64,000 nucleotides of DNA, from NCBI RefSeq assembly GCF_032884065.1, contig NC_088881.1, positions 12,489,260 through 12,553,259 on the forward strand, in the 5' to 3' direction. Made by a program: the position numbers and the translations under genes. Position 1 is the stretch's first letter, and every line of letters starts with the position of its first letter. Under the pieces are notes generated by a model. That model saw nothing but the letters and a program-made list of their open reading frames with translations. It did not search any database and was not told where the DNA came from. Below, in pieces: positions 46,991-58,665 of this stretch. The stretch is from Artemia franciscana. Its lineage: Eukaryota > Arthropoda > Branchiopoda > Anostraca > Artemiidae.

Positions 46991-47254
46991 AATTTGGTAT
47001 CAACAATTATAGTTGGTACCAATTCAAGAACTAGGGGCTATTACCTGAATCTTGTCAAGCAGTCTCCAATATCTAGAGTCTGCACTCAATTCTTTTCATC
47101 ATGCATTGTCAACAGTTGGAACAAACTATCTAATGAAACAGTTTCTGCTGAATGCATTGATGTCTTCAAACGAAGGCTAGATGTTGAGTGGTCCTCCAGA
47201 GAGTGTAAACTCAATTGGGATGCCACTGAACATGGAATAGATTGCAATCACTAA
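46970..47254 (+). pseudogene. CR1/jockey-type LINE ORF2 C-terminus
   Basis: The frame contains TNSRTRGYYLNLVKQSPISR, FFSSCIVNSWNKLSNETVSA and VFKRRLDVEW. This is the C-terminal signature TRG..LKL.K......FF..R(V/I)V..WN.LP..VV.A.....FK.RLD..W of CR1-like ORF2 proteins. The reverse transcriptase domain is missing, so this is a 5'-truncated insertion. The frame itself has no stop to its natural end, implying moderate age. Confidence 0.75.
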
Positions 47255-48219
47255 TGAACTTTGTATAAAACTCAAGTCATCATTCTGGAGCTCTTCAAGG
47301 AGAAATCCTAGATTACTCCTAGCTGCAATTTAAGGTAAAAATCAGTCATCAGTTTTTTGCAGCATCTTTTACTTTATAATTTACAGCATCTTTTTAAATC
47401 ATATTGTCATGTCTACATTTATTGTTATCCTTATTCAGAAAATAATTTAAAATAATAGACTTATTGGTATCCAATGAATCTGAAATTCTTTTACAATCAG
47501 ATATAGAGAACCTGTTCATAAAGGAAAAAAACATCAACAAATACAAAACAACAGAGAGAGATATTAATTAGGGCTATGAATGGGACTGTCAGAGCTGTTT
47601 AAAGGGGGTGGGGGGAAGTAACCTGGTCTGCTGCCCAGGTGCCTTGGCCTGGCGAAAGCCCACTTTGATCAATTGTTCATTGATTGGGCTTTTTTTCTTT
47701 TATTTGAGTTGGGAAGGGGTGCTGTAATTAATTTTTTCCTCAGCACCACCAATCCTAGGGACAGCTCTGGGGGCTGGGGGGCCAGTGTGAGTGAAAAGAT
47801 TATTATTATATTAAGAGCATAAAACCAGTCACCATATAGTGTCTCTTCACCTTGTCCCTATTTCAGTAATCAAATCATGTATATATTTACTGTTCTATTT
47901 CTTGTGCTAATTCTCACATATAGTTAGCTCATAATGCTAAAGAAAGATAATTGGAAAAAAAAATAACTAAATATCTAAATATCAAACTTTTGTATGTAGT
48001 CAAGGCTGTATCCAGCTGTTGATTCTCTTTTAACTAAGCTATAAATATCTTAGGCTATTCTCTCAAGTAGGTATCCTTATTTCCAAATCATTTCAAACAT
48101 GGAAGTAGAGTGTTGAAAAAAAAAAAACAATAAAAAAAACTAATAGCTGATTCAACCATTTTCCATGATAATGAGAAGTATATGACGTGAAGTTCTATGA
48201 TGATTATTTTTATGTCATA

Positions 48220-48363
48220 CTAGCTGTTGGGGTGGCGCTTCGCGACACCCCAACACCTAGTTGGTTGGGGCGCTTCGCACCCCCCAAGCCCCCCCGCGCG
48301 CGTAAGTCGTTACGCGCCATATTAGTTACGCGCCATTGTAGTTGTGTCCCTGTGTCCCACCTG

Positions 48364-48445
<82 letters not shown>

Positions 48446-49250
48446 TTTAACTACGTAAAACTTGCGAATATACAACATTCTTGGCAGTCCCATTGTCTCT
48501 GCATATAAATAGATTGTCAGGTTTACTGACTCTTGAACATGCAACATATAATTGTCCATGGGAAAAACAATCCGTATTCAGATCTATACCTTATTATTCT
48601 AATGATTGCCCTTTAGCTTTGTTGATGGTGATTGCTAATCGAACATTCCCTGTGTCCCCGTCGTCATTTATATATCCCCCTGTGCCCCCCGGCGTCCCCG
48701 TTGTAGTTGTGTCCCTGTGTCCCGGTCGTCATTTATATTCCGTGTCCCGGTCGTCATTTGTGTCCCTGTATCCCAGTTTGTAATTTCTCTTTGAGTGTCC
48801 CGGTCGTCATTTATATTCCCTGTGTCCCGGTCGTCATTTGTGTCCCGGTGTCCCGGTCTGTAATTTCTCTTTGAACAATCCCTGTGTCCCGGTCGTCATT
48901 TATATATCCCCTCTTTGCCCCCGGCGTCCCTGTTGTAGTTGTGTCCCTGTGTCCCGGTCGTCATTTATATTCCCTGTGTTCAGGTCGTGATTTGTGTCCC
49001 GGTGTTCCAGTCTGTAATTTCTCTTTGAGTGTCCCGGTCGTCATTTATATTTCCTGTGTCCCGGTGTCCCGGTCGTCATTTATGTCCCGGTCGTCATTTG
49101 TGTCCCAGTCTGTAATTTCAACAGTTGACAAACATGACGTCAGTCGACAAACAACTTCGTGACGACATACAGCTCAATCCTTATAATGACGTCAGTCGAC
49201 ACACAACATGACGTCACTCGACAGACAGACAGACAACTTATCTATATATA
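48220..49250 (-). mobile_element. Helitron, minus strand
   Basis: 3' CTAG at 48220-48223 and the main hairpin at 48226-48254 (one mismatch, GAA loop on the minus strand). Then the second G/C-rich hairpin region, an (AT)n tract, the helicase remnant, GACGACCGGGACAC-type units and, at 49140-49240, TGACGTCA repeats with GACAGACAGACAGACAACTT. Its 5' terminus shares the TATATATATA at 49241-49250 with the plus-strand Helitron starting there. Confidence 0.85.
48448..48641 (-). pseudogene. Helitron helicase C-terminal remnant
   Basis: Least damaged copy downstream of the common stop. After NKAKGQSLE and two consecutive stops it reads TDCFSHGQLYVACSRV to SQVLRS without frameshift. Gln to Lys in KAQGQ is private to this copy. 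Confidence 0.8.
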
Positions 49251-49352
49251 TATAAATAAGTTGTCTGTGTGTCGAGTGACGTCACTGTCCGCAAATGACG
49301 TCTGAATTATTTCATCACATACCAATTCAAAAACGAATGTATTCAAGCCGAA

Positions 49353-49363
49353 GTAGCTCAGTT
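49353..49363 (+). repeat. SINE target-site duplication, left
   Basis: GTAGCTCAGTT, repeated exactly at 49516-49526. Confidence 0.75.
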
Positions 49364-49515
49364 ATATAACTACCTGTGTTGGCGCAGTGGGTTTGACCTT
49401 AGCATGGTAATACGGGACCCAAAGATTGAACCATGCTGCAGGAATGCACTACAGGGCCGACGCAGGGACCTTAGTAGTCAAGAAGCGTCGTTAATCCGAT
49501 ACAAATACAAATACA
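49364..49515 (+). mobile_element. Small SINE nested in a tRNA-like sequence
   Basis: A 152-bp element with tRNA-like A box (TTGGCGCAGTGGG) and B box (AGATTGAACCATGC), a short body (GCCGACGCAGGGACCTTAG) and an ATACAAATACAAATACA tail. It is flanked by exact 11-bp repeats GTAGCTCAGTT that are themselves part of the surrounding tRNA-like A box. Confidence 0.75.
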
Positions 49516-49592
49516 GTAGCTCAGTTGGTAAGGCGTTATGTTCCAGGTTCTTGGTCCGGGAGGTTCCAGGTTCGAACCTTGGCTTTAGCATT
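49516..49592 (+). repeat. tRNA-like sequence in Helitron (interrupted copy)
   Basis: TAGCTCAGTTGGTAAGGCG (A box) and GGTTCGAACC (B box) resemble a tRNA, preceded before the SINE by GCCGAA at 49347. The arms do not pair well enough for a functional tRNA, and an extra loop segment is present. Followed by ATTAATACAAAAGAAG. Confidence 0.55.
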
Positions 49593-49887
49593 AATACAAA
49601 AGAAGAAAAAAACTAAAAAAGATAAAAACTACAAAAAAAAAACTAAAAAGAAAATACAAAAAAAACAAAAAAAGCTAAAAAACTAAAAAAAACTAAAAAA
49701 AGGGTAAAAAACTAACAAAAACTAAAAAAAGGTAAAAACTAAAAAAAAACAAACTAAAAACTAATAAAAAAAACTAAAAAAACTAAAAACTGAAAAAGAA
49801 AAAAAAAGGAAAAAAACTGACAAATAAAGGAGAAAAAGAAAACTAAAAAAAAACTAAAATAAAAAAAACTAAAAAAGGTAAATGTAT

Positions 49888-49962
49888 TCAAGCCGAAGTA
49901 GCTGAGTTGGTAAAGCGTTATGTTCCAGGTTCTAGGTCCGAACCTTGGCTTTAGCATTAATA
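49888..49962 (+). repeat. tRNA-like sequence, uninterrupted copy
   Basis: GCCGAAGTAGCTGAGTTGG, TAAAGCGTTATGTTCC and GGTCCGAACCTTGGC in one piece, followed by the same ATTAATACAAAAGAAG. It shows what the 49347-49592 copy looked like before the SINE arrived. Confidence 0.55.
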
Positions 49963-50536
49963 CAAAAGAAGAAAAAAAAACTAAAAACAGGTAAAAACTA
50001 CTAAAAAAGCTAAAAAACTAAAAAAAACTAAAAAAAGGTAAAAAACTAAAAACCAAAAAAGAAAAATACTAAAAAAACTAAAAAAAAGTGTAAAAACAGC
50101 AAAAAACTAAAAAGAAAAAAAACAACTAAAAAAAGGAAAAAAAACTGAAAAATAAAAAAGAAAAGGAAAACTACAAAAAAACTAAAAAGAAAAAATAAAA
50201 AAAAATAAAAAGCTAAAATATAGGTAAAAACCAAAAAAAAACTAACAAGAAAAAAAAGGAAAAAACAAAAAAAAATTATTTCATCATATACCAATTCAAA
50301 AACGAATGTATATACAGACCAGGACACAGGGAATATAAATGACGACCGGGACACTCAAAGAGAAATTACAGACTGGGACACTGGGACGTGTGTGTCGACT
50401 GACGTCATGTTTGTGTGTCGACTGACGTCATGTTTGTCGACTATAAATGGCGACTGGGACACAGGGACACAACTACAACGGGGACGCCGGGGGCACAGGG
50501 GGATATATAAATGACGATGGGGACACAGGGAATGTT

Positions 50537-50732
50537 TGATTAGCAATCATCATCAACAAAGCTCTAGTGCAATCATTGGAATAATGAGGTATAGATCTGA
50601 ATACGGATTGCTTTTCTCATGGACAATTATACGTTGCATGTTCAAGAGTCGGGAAACCTGACAATCTATTTATATGTACAGACAATGGGACAGCGAAGAA
50701 TGTTGCATATTCGCAAGTTTTACGTAGTTAAA
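50537..50732 (+). pseudogene. Helitron helicase C-terminal remnant
   Basis: Same fragment, with the shared stop after SLE and private substitutions (KALVQS-type change in the NKAQGQ motif, VGKP retained). Confidence 0.8.
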
Positions 50733-50899
50733 AACATATACATATATATCTATCTATATTCACAGGTGAGACACAGGGACACAACTACAATGGCGCGTAA
50801 CTAATATGGCGCGTAACGACTTACGTGCGCGGGGGGGGCGCGAAGTGCCTCCCCAACAGCTAGTTTTTATATATATAGATTAGGGCACTGTTTTGATAT

Positions 50900-51990
50900 T
50901 GATGCTGTATTTTTATGCTCTGTCCCATAGGCCAAGTCTGCATTTTGGGCCTGTTTCTACTTCCAACAATGCTTTAATTCCGAAACCCTATAGGGTATAC
51001 AAGTACTTACCAGGAGAATGTTGTTTGATATTGTGAAAGGTAATTGAGGTAAACAACTTTCTTTTGAACCTGCTACAGCAACTTTTGTGGGTTTGCATTA
51101 TTTTTCCCTCATTACTAATCAACTGTTGGTTCAACCCAATTGTTTATTAAACTTTATTATTCAACTGTTTATTACATTATCATTTTGCTGTGACTTACCT
51201 TTTGGTGGGTAATGAGTGTTGGGTGACAGTTTTTAAGTTTCTTTTTCTAGAGGTTGTGTGTGTTTTGGTTCCTTCTTTTTCTGTCTTCTTGTGTTCCTTG
51301 CCATAGAGCCTTGCAGTGGGGATCTGATGGCACATTTTTTATTGATTTATTTATTTTCTTTATTTCCCTCAAAGATGAGGAGCAGGCTACAATATAAATA
51401 TAGAGAAAAGACAAATGATAACCCTTACAATAAAAAATATCAAATATTGATCAAACACTTGATCAAATATATTTATTTATATGTAAATATATTTATGTGT
51501 AAATATATTTTTTTTAATATAAATATATTTATTTATATTGTTTAGCTTTATTGCTGTTTTAATTGCTAAGTAAATGTGTGGTATCTGTATTATATGTTTA
51601 CTTAACAGAAATTATGATTACCGATTAAGAAATTATGATTAAGAAAACAGGAACAAAAAATGAACCTGTGATGTCACAGTTAATCATAATTTAAATTGCC
51701 AATTTATCTCTACTCTAGCATGCATAGGGTAAGATTTGATAATTGCATCTCAGTTCTATTCAGTCATCTACAGGCTGTTCGCGTTGGAAATACCGTTTTT
51801 ATCCACCTTTACTTGCTGTATGATAAAAGAGACAGTAGGTCTTTTACTGTCTTCCAGTTTCAGCATAGTTGGCTATACGCCGGGAGACTTGATTTCCGTT
51901 GTCACTTCAAAAAATCTTAGCTGGGTGATGTTTGGTGATTTACTGTGATGTCACCAAAATCAAAACTCTAATTAAAACAAATCAAGCTTA
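50900..51990. other. No recognisable feature
   Basis: AT-rich sequence with short ORFs (the largest 95 codons, mostly low complexity). No motif or splice-flanked exon recognised. Confidence 0.35.
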
Positions 51991-52009
51991 AAAACTACAC
52001 AATATCAAA

Positions 52010-52905
52010 CAGTTCGTGGTAACGAACTGTAGTAAGGAGCGACCCGGCTCAATAGTAACCAAAAGTCTAAAAAATGGAATTTTGGTACCAATAGCTACAT
52101 CAAAAGAATCGCATTTTAATGCTGATTTTAATATATAAGTTTCATCAAGTTTAGTCTTACCCATCAAAAGTTACGAGCCTAAGAAAATTCGCATTATTTT
52201 AGAAAATAGGAGGAAACACCCCCTAAAAGTCATAGAATCTTAACGAAAATCACACCATCAGATTCAGGGTATCAGAGAACCCTACTGTAGAAGTTTCAAG
52301 CTCCTATCTACAAAAATGTGGAATTTTATATTTTTTTGCCATAAGGCAGATCACGGATGCGTGTTTATTTGTTTGTTTTTTTTTCCCAGGGGTGATCGTA
52401 TCGACCCAGTTGTCCTAGAATGTTGCAAGAGGGCTCATTCTAACGGAAATGAAAAGTTCTAGTGCCCTTTTTAAGTGACCAAAAAAATTGGAGGGCACCT
52501 AGGCCCCCTCCCACGCTAATTATTTTCCCAAAGTCATCAGATCAAAATTCTGAGATAGCCATTTTATTCAGGGTAGTCGAAAACCCTTATAACTATGTCT
52601 TTGGGGACGACTTACTCCCCCACATTCCTCGCGGGAGGGGTTACAAGTTCAAAACTTTGACCAGTGCTTACATATAGTAATGGTTATTCGGAAGTGTACA
52701 GGCGTTTTCAGGAGGATTTTTTGGTAGGGGCTTTTCCTTCTCAACGCCCCGCTCTTTACGCTAAAGTTTTTTTTACTGTTTTAAAATGTAGAGTTAAGAG
52801 AAAGAGTCAAACTTTAGCGTAAAGAGCGGGGCGTTGAGAAGGAAAAGCCCCTTTCATATACGGAGTAATTTCTGTTCGTTTTAAGTTTTAATGTCGCTCC
52901 TTACT
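52010..52905 (+). mobile_element. Full-length YX element
   Basis: Hairpin CAGTTCGT-GGTA-ACGAACTG (52010-52029), terminal repeat AGTAAGGAGCGAC (52031-52043) and its complement at 52893-52905. The Y body is nearly identical to 21061-21740. At 52735 it switches abruptly from GGATTTTTTGGTAG to GGGGCTTTTCCTTC, the X palindrome with one arm shortened. No transposase. Confidence 0.75.
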
Positions 52906-53079
52906 TTCATTTAAATTGTTTTTTTTTATTTTATTACTTTCAATGAATAAATTTATTGATTGAACTTAATATAATATAATACACCCCAATTAAGAGAGCC
53001 AAGCTTGTAATTGTCGGGGTTACTAAATATATGGGGAGGGGTGTATTTCATAGAGGGTGAGCCAGATTTACCGGTATTA

Positions 53080-53290
53080 TTTGAAAAATGAACAGAAATC
53101 ATTCCACATATAAAGGCTTGTCCCCTCATCAATACCTTGCTCTTTACGCTAAAGTTTGACTGTTTGTCCCAATTGTTTAAGAGCATCTACTAAAACCAGG
53201 GGGGCTGCTTCATTAGAATAGAAAGCTTTTTCATAAGTGCTTATAGCTTTAGAGTAAAGAGCAAGGTATTGAGGAGGGGGCAACCCTTCA
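53080..53290. repeat. Diverged X-type palindrome
   Basis: CAATACCTTGCTCTTTACGC and its inverse GTAAAGAGCAAGGTATTGAG flank a unique 90-bp centre. Confidence 0.65.
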
Positions 53291-53404
53291 TATACCAAAT
53301 AAATCTGCCAAAATTAATATGCAAATTATGTGTTAATTGTTCATTTACGGCGAGCCAAATTCGAACGTTCATTAGTTGAAAAACAGTCAGAATTTGAATA
53401 ATAA

Positions 53405-53690
53405 AAAACAATTTTTTTTCAACTAAAAGTAAGGAGCGACATTAAAACTTATAACGAACTGATATTATTCCGTATATGAAAGGGACCGTTCCCTCCTCAA
53501 CACCTCGCTCTTTATGCCAAAGTTTTATCGTTTTAAAAAGTAGGTTTGTGAAAAAGAGTCAAACTTTAGCGTAAAGAGTGAGGAAGGGACAGCCCCTTTC
53601 ATATAGGGAATAATTTTAGTTCATTTAAGTTTTAATGTTGCTCCTTACTTTCAGTTAAAAAAAACTTGTTTTTTTATTTAATTGATGCAT
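53405..53690. mobile_element. X palindrome, moderately diverged
   Basis: AACTAAAAGTAAGGAGCGAC to CACCTCGCTCTTTATGCC, mirrored by TTTAGCGTAAAGAGTGAGG to TTGCTCCTTACTTTCAGTT. Arms of about 110 bp at roughly 85-90% match. Confidence 0.7.
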
Positions 53691-53699
53691 AGTGCCTCC

Positions 53700-56090
53700 A
53701 ATTCTCTGAAATAAAAAAGCGATTTTTTTTCGAGTGTCCCTTAGCCTAGTTAATTTTATACAGCTTTAAAGGTTCAAACAAGGATTAATTCATATACAAA
53801 AGAACAAAGTCTTTTGCAATAAGCCAACATCACAAAGGAAATTACAGCCCCCCCCCTCTTGGAAAGTCAAAATGTTAAAATTGCTATATTTTGCATTATA
53901 AAAAATAACAACTTTCAGGAAAAGAGCTTTTCAAAACCTTTTACCCCTAGGAAAATTTTAAAGTCCCCCTCCTCCGAAAAAAATTCGTAAGAGCTCAAGT
54001 ACGGTCACTAGCTTTTGGAGGGGAGATCGTAACAATTCTGAAAACTTTATTAATATATTTTTCTATGATGTCTTATACTTTTCATATAGTTCCACCTATA
54101 GATATATTTGCGTTTTTTCTCAGCTTTTAACTGAAACTCGTAACGAATCAGTTGAATTTAACACTTTCTCTCACCCCCTCCTAGGGGAAAAAATATGCGT
54201 GAGGACGTGTCTTCCTGGTTATGTTTGCTTATGGATCAACTTGTGAAGACAAAATCGAACACAGATAAAAAAGAGGAAAGGACAAGTTTGTTTTCAAAAT
54301 CACAAATACATGTCATGCTGAACGTTGGGCGTGCACAATGGCCTTACGGTTGTGGAGAGCTCTGATTCCGCTGGAGGGCAAAAATTTGAGTAAACAAAAA
54401 AAAAGTTTTGTTCAGAAAATCTATAGGCTGTAGTGCTAAAAAAAGATGTTATTTTTTATAATCTCCTTTCTCCATCCTTAATCCCAGCTGTTCAGCTGCT
54501 CTAGGTATTAGATTGTTAAAAATCAAAAATATTTCAGCTTCTAAAATTAGAAGGTAATTGTAAAATTTTTGTTGACTGTAAAAATGTCAAAATTGACATC
54601 TATCATTATGGTAAAGATTTTTTTGTAAGGTATTGAATTTTAAGCGCCCAGAAATCAAAACCATAATGTTAAACCTAAATATTTTTCATAATCTATCTAT
54701 TTCACAAGTTATGTCAGAAATCTGGTAAAATATAAGATCTGTATAATACCCCTTAAACAGGAAAACCTTTGGCGCCTGTGGCTAAGAAGATTCAATCGAA
54801 TTATAATTTAAGTTCCTTCGCATTCTCCACTCTGGAAAGGTGCCATATTAGGTGCAGCGCAAGTACTTTACTCTGGTACCATCAAGAGGAATTCAAAGCA
54901 AAAAATAAAATAAATGTAAGTATTAACCTTTGGATGAGACTAGGACCTTCTCGATGATCTTCCAGTGACCTCCCAGTAATCATGCTACCCATGCGGAAAT
55001 ATTATTTTTCCTTTTCTTAAAGATCAGGGACCGTAAACGTCTAGTCAACGTTTTATAACGATGATGAGTACAATGATGTACTTTTTGTTTCGATTTACGT
55101 TATGTTTGAGGGGCTCCTTTCAGGTTATGATTCGAAATTCAAAAATTTTTCTTTAAAAATTGCAATTTACTTTTCAGTTGAATCTGAATAGAAGGTACTA
55201 TTTCCAAATTTATGTTGGTTGGGAAAACCGTATCAGTAGAAAGCTTATTTGAAATTACAGTTTTAGAGCTTTAGTTCCTATTGGTGGCAGGCTGCCACCT
55301 ATATGGCTGGAGTCAAAGTTCTTACTACTTTGAAGAAAATGTTAGGATTTGGAGCAATTAGCCTTTTAAAGTTTTAGGTGTCAGAGTTGTAGTCGTTGGT
55401 AAAGAGAACCGACTCAACAGCCCCGGTGGCAGCTGCTGCTGCAACCATAATAATCTTTAGTAGTGACCAAGTATGTTCCCAAGTTGTTGGTGATAGTTCA
55501 TATAGAGATTCAGTTCATTCAATAGATAAAATCTTCCCTTTCTCTTTTTTAGGGGAAATGTCTCTATCAAAGACGATATCAAACAAGATTTACTTATTTG
55601 AAGTAACGACTTCCATTTCAATGTTGGACGCAAAAGAAAAGACTGCTGTCTGTATCTTTTTTTATTGATGTTGCTTGACATAGGTTTGTTAGGGCTATCC
55701 TTAAATAAGGACCTTCCAGATTTATGGCATTTAAAAGCGGTTGATATACTTTCTAAGAGTAGGAAGTGATTGTAGGATAGTCCTCCGACTGTGCCTCTTT
55801 CTGCCCCTGTGCCCTTCCAGCCAATGGCGTTCAATAAAATTTTACAGATAGACATTCTTCACAGAATAGTCGATAGGTGCAGTAAATATGCCCCAGGGGT
55901 AATCCGGTTCAAGCAGCCCCAGGGGCAAGGGCCATAAACTATGCAAGTTCCCCATTTCTTACAGATAAGTTTAAATATTCGAAAAGGGAACCTATTTTAT
56001 TTTGGCCAGAAACCTTCAGATATTGATTCCTTGAGCAATAGAAACACACATGCGGAGTATGCTAGGGAGCCGGGAAATAGGCAAAAATAT
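53700..56090. other. No supported gene
   Basis: Several ORFs of 60-130 codons occur on both strands (54769-54957, 55396-55668, 55457-55855 minus). None shows a recognisable domain, and the last two overlap antisense. Not enough evidence to call exons. Confidence 0.35.
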
Positions 56091-56099
56091 TTTTGTCTC

Positions 56100-57882
56100 C
56101 GGTTAAATTAGAACTTACAGTCATGAGTCCGTGGGCGAATGGGAACTTAATATACCAAATCATTGTTTGGGATTGCAGGCTTCCCGCGAATGGCCAGAAA
56201 ACTGTTTTTTCTTAACTTATATTGTCAAGTTTCTGGACGCAGGAAAGTATGCAAAAAAAAGACGGAAAAAAAAAATACTGGCGCCCCCGAAAACGGGCCA
56301 AACTTGGTCAAAAAAATGTTTTTCTGATCGGCTTGGTACTTACACCCGTAAGCTCTTGGACCAAAAGAACCTTAAAGCGGAAGAAGAAAAAATATTGGCT
56401 TCCCGAAATAAGGGCCAAAAATTTTTTCGGAACGACTTTATTGAACTAATGGGAACCTAACGTACAACAAAAATGAATTTTAAAAAAAGAATACTTGCAG
56501 CGGTTTGAAACTTTAAACTACGAGTCCCTGGGCCAAGGGGAACCTAATGTATAAAAAAGTGCGTACATTCTTTTTCTGAAAAAAAAGTTTTCTATCTGCT
56601 TCAAACTTATAGCCTTTAGCCTTTGGGCCAAGGGAATCCTAGTGCACAAGAAGAAAAAAACAAAACAACAAAACAAAATGCTCCTCCGAAACTTGGCCAT
56701 TTTTTTCACTTCGTTTGAATATACAGACAAATTTTAGATAGGGGCATAGGCCCCTCGAGAACAATAGCTTTTTCTCTTATAACAAATGGAAACTTTATCC
56801 TTAAGTCTTTGTGCCAGAGGGACATACATCTTAAGGAAAAATAATAATAAAACTGGTTTCCCCGAAAATGGGGTCCAATAAAGGGCCAAATACTTTTTTT
56901 GACTGGCTTGAAAACAATGTTTTTGATTCCTTTCGCCAAGGGATCCCCACTGAATCCAGACGAAAACATTTAGCCTGAAAATTGGACCGAATTATTTTTT
57001 TTCTTGTAGTAAGACCTTGAAAATAGATCCATAAGTCCGTGTGACAAAAATAAAATAGTGAAAATAAATCCTTATGTAGAGTGCATGGGTCCTCAAAACA
57101 TGGCTGACAATACGCCATGAACTGATATTTTTCAATCAGCTTGAAACTTTGGCCTGCAGAGACCAGGCAGGTGGGGAGATAAGGACCTTGATAACGAGCC
57201 TAAAAATTTTTTGGTTTGGATAGCTTCAAAACTTAGAACCCTGATTTCCTTGAACAAGGGATCTCTAATGTGGAAATGAAAATCAGACTCTGGGCAAAGA
57301 GGCAAAAAACTGTTTTGATCAGTTTGAAACTTGTATCCTTAAGTTTCAGCCAAAAGGACTTCGATGTTCAGGAAAAACTGACACGGTGCTTTGTTCACCT
57401 GACACGGCGCTAAAAAAGAAAAAAAAACTTGTCAATCCAAAATGGTTTGAAAACTAGATCCGAAAGTCTATGGGCCAAGGAAATTTCAGCAACAGTAAAA
57501 TTTTTAAATTGGGTATATGGGCCCTCCATAAATGGACCAAAGAAGGTCATCTTCTGGTCAGCTTGAAGTTTTCAAGGATCGATGCCTAGGATAAGGCTGC
57601 CTTAAAATTTTTGCTTGGGGGAAGGATGCTAGAGGGCCTAAAAACTGGCCTAACTTCTGCTTGTTTATATCGGTGTTTGAAGCTCTTACTCGTATGTCAT
57701 GAGACGAAGGAACCTTAATGTACAAAACAAATATAGTTTGGAGTCCAACAAAAAGGAGTACCAAAAAATTCTTTTTCTGATCAGCTTGAAACTTGTATCG
57801 TCAAGTCTTTGGGCCAATGAACTGCAAGGCAAAAAGTTATAATGGTTCAGGGCAAAAAAGAGGGCCGAAAAAGGGCAGAATT

Positions 57883-57925
<43 letters not shown>

Positions 57926-58090
57926 GGCTTGAAACTTACATGCAAAAGCTTATTGTCCAAGGAGACTTGATGTAAAAGAAAAATACTTAGATTGGAGGCA
58001 CAAGCTTCCTTCATATAGACCAAAAATGTTTTCCTAATCTGTTTGAGATTTTTAGAACTCAGTGTAAATGACCTGGACGTGGACTTATTT
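56100..58090 (+). repeat. Diverged tandem array of about 16 units
   Basis: A recurring core, CTGATCxGCTTGAAACTTxxx followed 8-12 bp later by AAGTCxxTGGGCCAAGGGAA and CCTxATGTxxAAAA, appears near 56101, 56327, 56500, 56594, 56780, 56899, 57010, 57138, 57222, 57318, 57446, 57558, 57660, 57780, 57923 and 58035. Spacing is mostly 85-170 bp. Units differ widely, so it is an old array. ORFs across it have no consistent frame. Confidence 0.65.
57886..57921. repeat. Poly(T) tract
   Basis: About 36 consecutive T within the tandem array; could be the A-tail of a minus-strand insertion, but no element body was recognised beside it. Confidence 0.9.
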
Positions 58091-58549
58091 AAAACAGTTA
58101 CAGCAAACAGAACTTGATAGGTTTTTTTTTATGAAATGCTGAATGGTTGCGTCTATATTGAAGGTTGTCTACAGACTGGAGCTCAGAATGGCTTCAGCCT
58201 TAAAGAGGACCAACAAATATGCAGCTTTTCAATCCGCATAATTGAAAATTCACTTCCCCATCTGCTCCCAATTTTAAATACAAAAGCTAAAATAAAACTA
58301 TTGCACAAAACTATTGCTTTGGCAATTTCGTCTAAATTTTCAAATTTTGTCAAAAATTTAAATTTGATATTTCAGTTCTTAACCGGAAAAGTCGGAAAAA
58401 AAAATTTCGGAAACACAAGAAATCTGGCAGTTAACCCAAGATAAAACCATGCCATTTCAAAAGCTAACGTAAATTAATATAAAAAAAACTTTTACAAAAA
58501 AATTAAAGATCGATTTTAATTCTCAAAACGTGTAGAAATGAAGTAACAA

Positions 58550-58665
58550 AGCAAGTCCAATTCGAAACGAACAGAAATTTATATAGACGATTAAATGAAA
58601 CCTAGAACGAACAGAAGTTAATGAATAATTAGGTCAAGTATAAAACGAACAGACATTACGAATAA
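58550..58665 (+). repeat. Short AACGAACAGA repeats
   Basis: Three AACGAACAGAxxTTA segments at about 50-bp spacing; the motif also occurs inside the X palindromes. Confidence 0.45.

Larger units (their letters stand above)
49241..50863 (+). mobile_element. Helitron with tRNA-like and A-rich inserts
   Basis: TC at 49241, TGACGTCAC at the 5' end, tRNA-like copies and A-rich minisatellite (49600-50280), GACGACCGGGACAC units, helicase remnant, CTAG at 50860-50863. The 3' end has only one hairpin-like structure (GGGGGGGGCGC-GAA-GTGCCTCCCC), apparently a deletion fusion of the usual two. Confidence 0.85.

Noticed and set aside
49516-49592. Functional tRNA gene
   Set aside because: A and B boxes are present but acceptor and anticodon arms do not pair properly, and the sequence sits in a Helitron minisatellite with a second degenerate copy.
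55396-55855. Overlapping sense and antisense ORFs of 90 and 132 codons
   Set aside because: No recognisable domain, no splice context, and antisense overlap of two ORFs suggests chance open frames.
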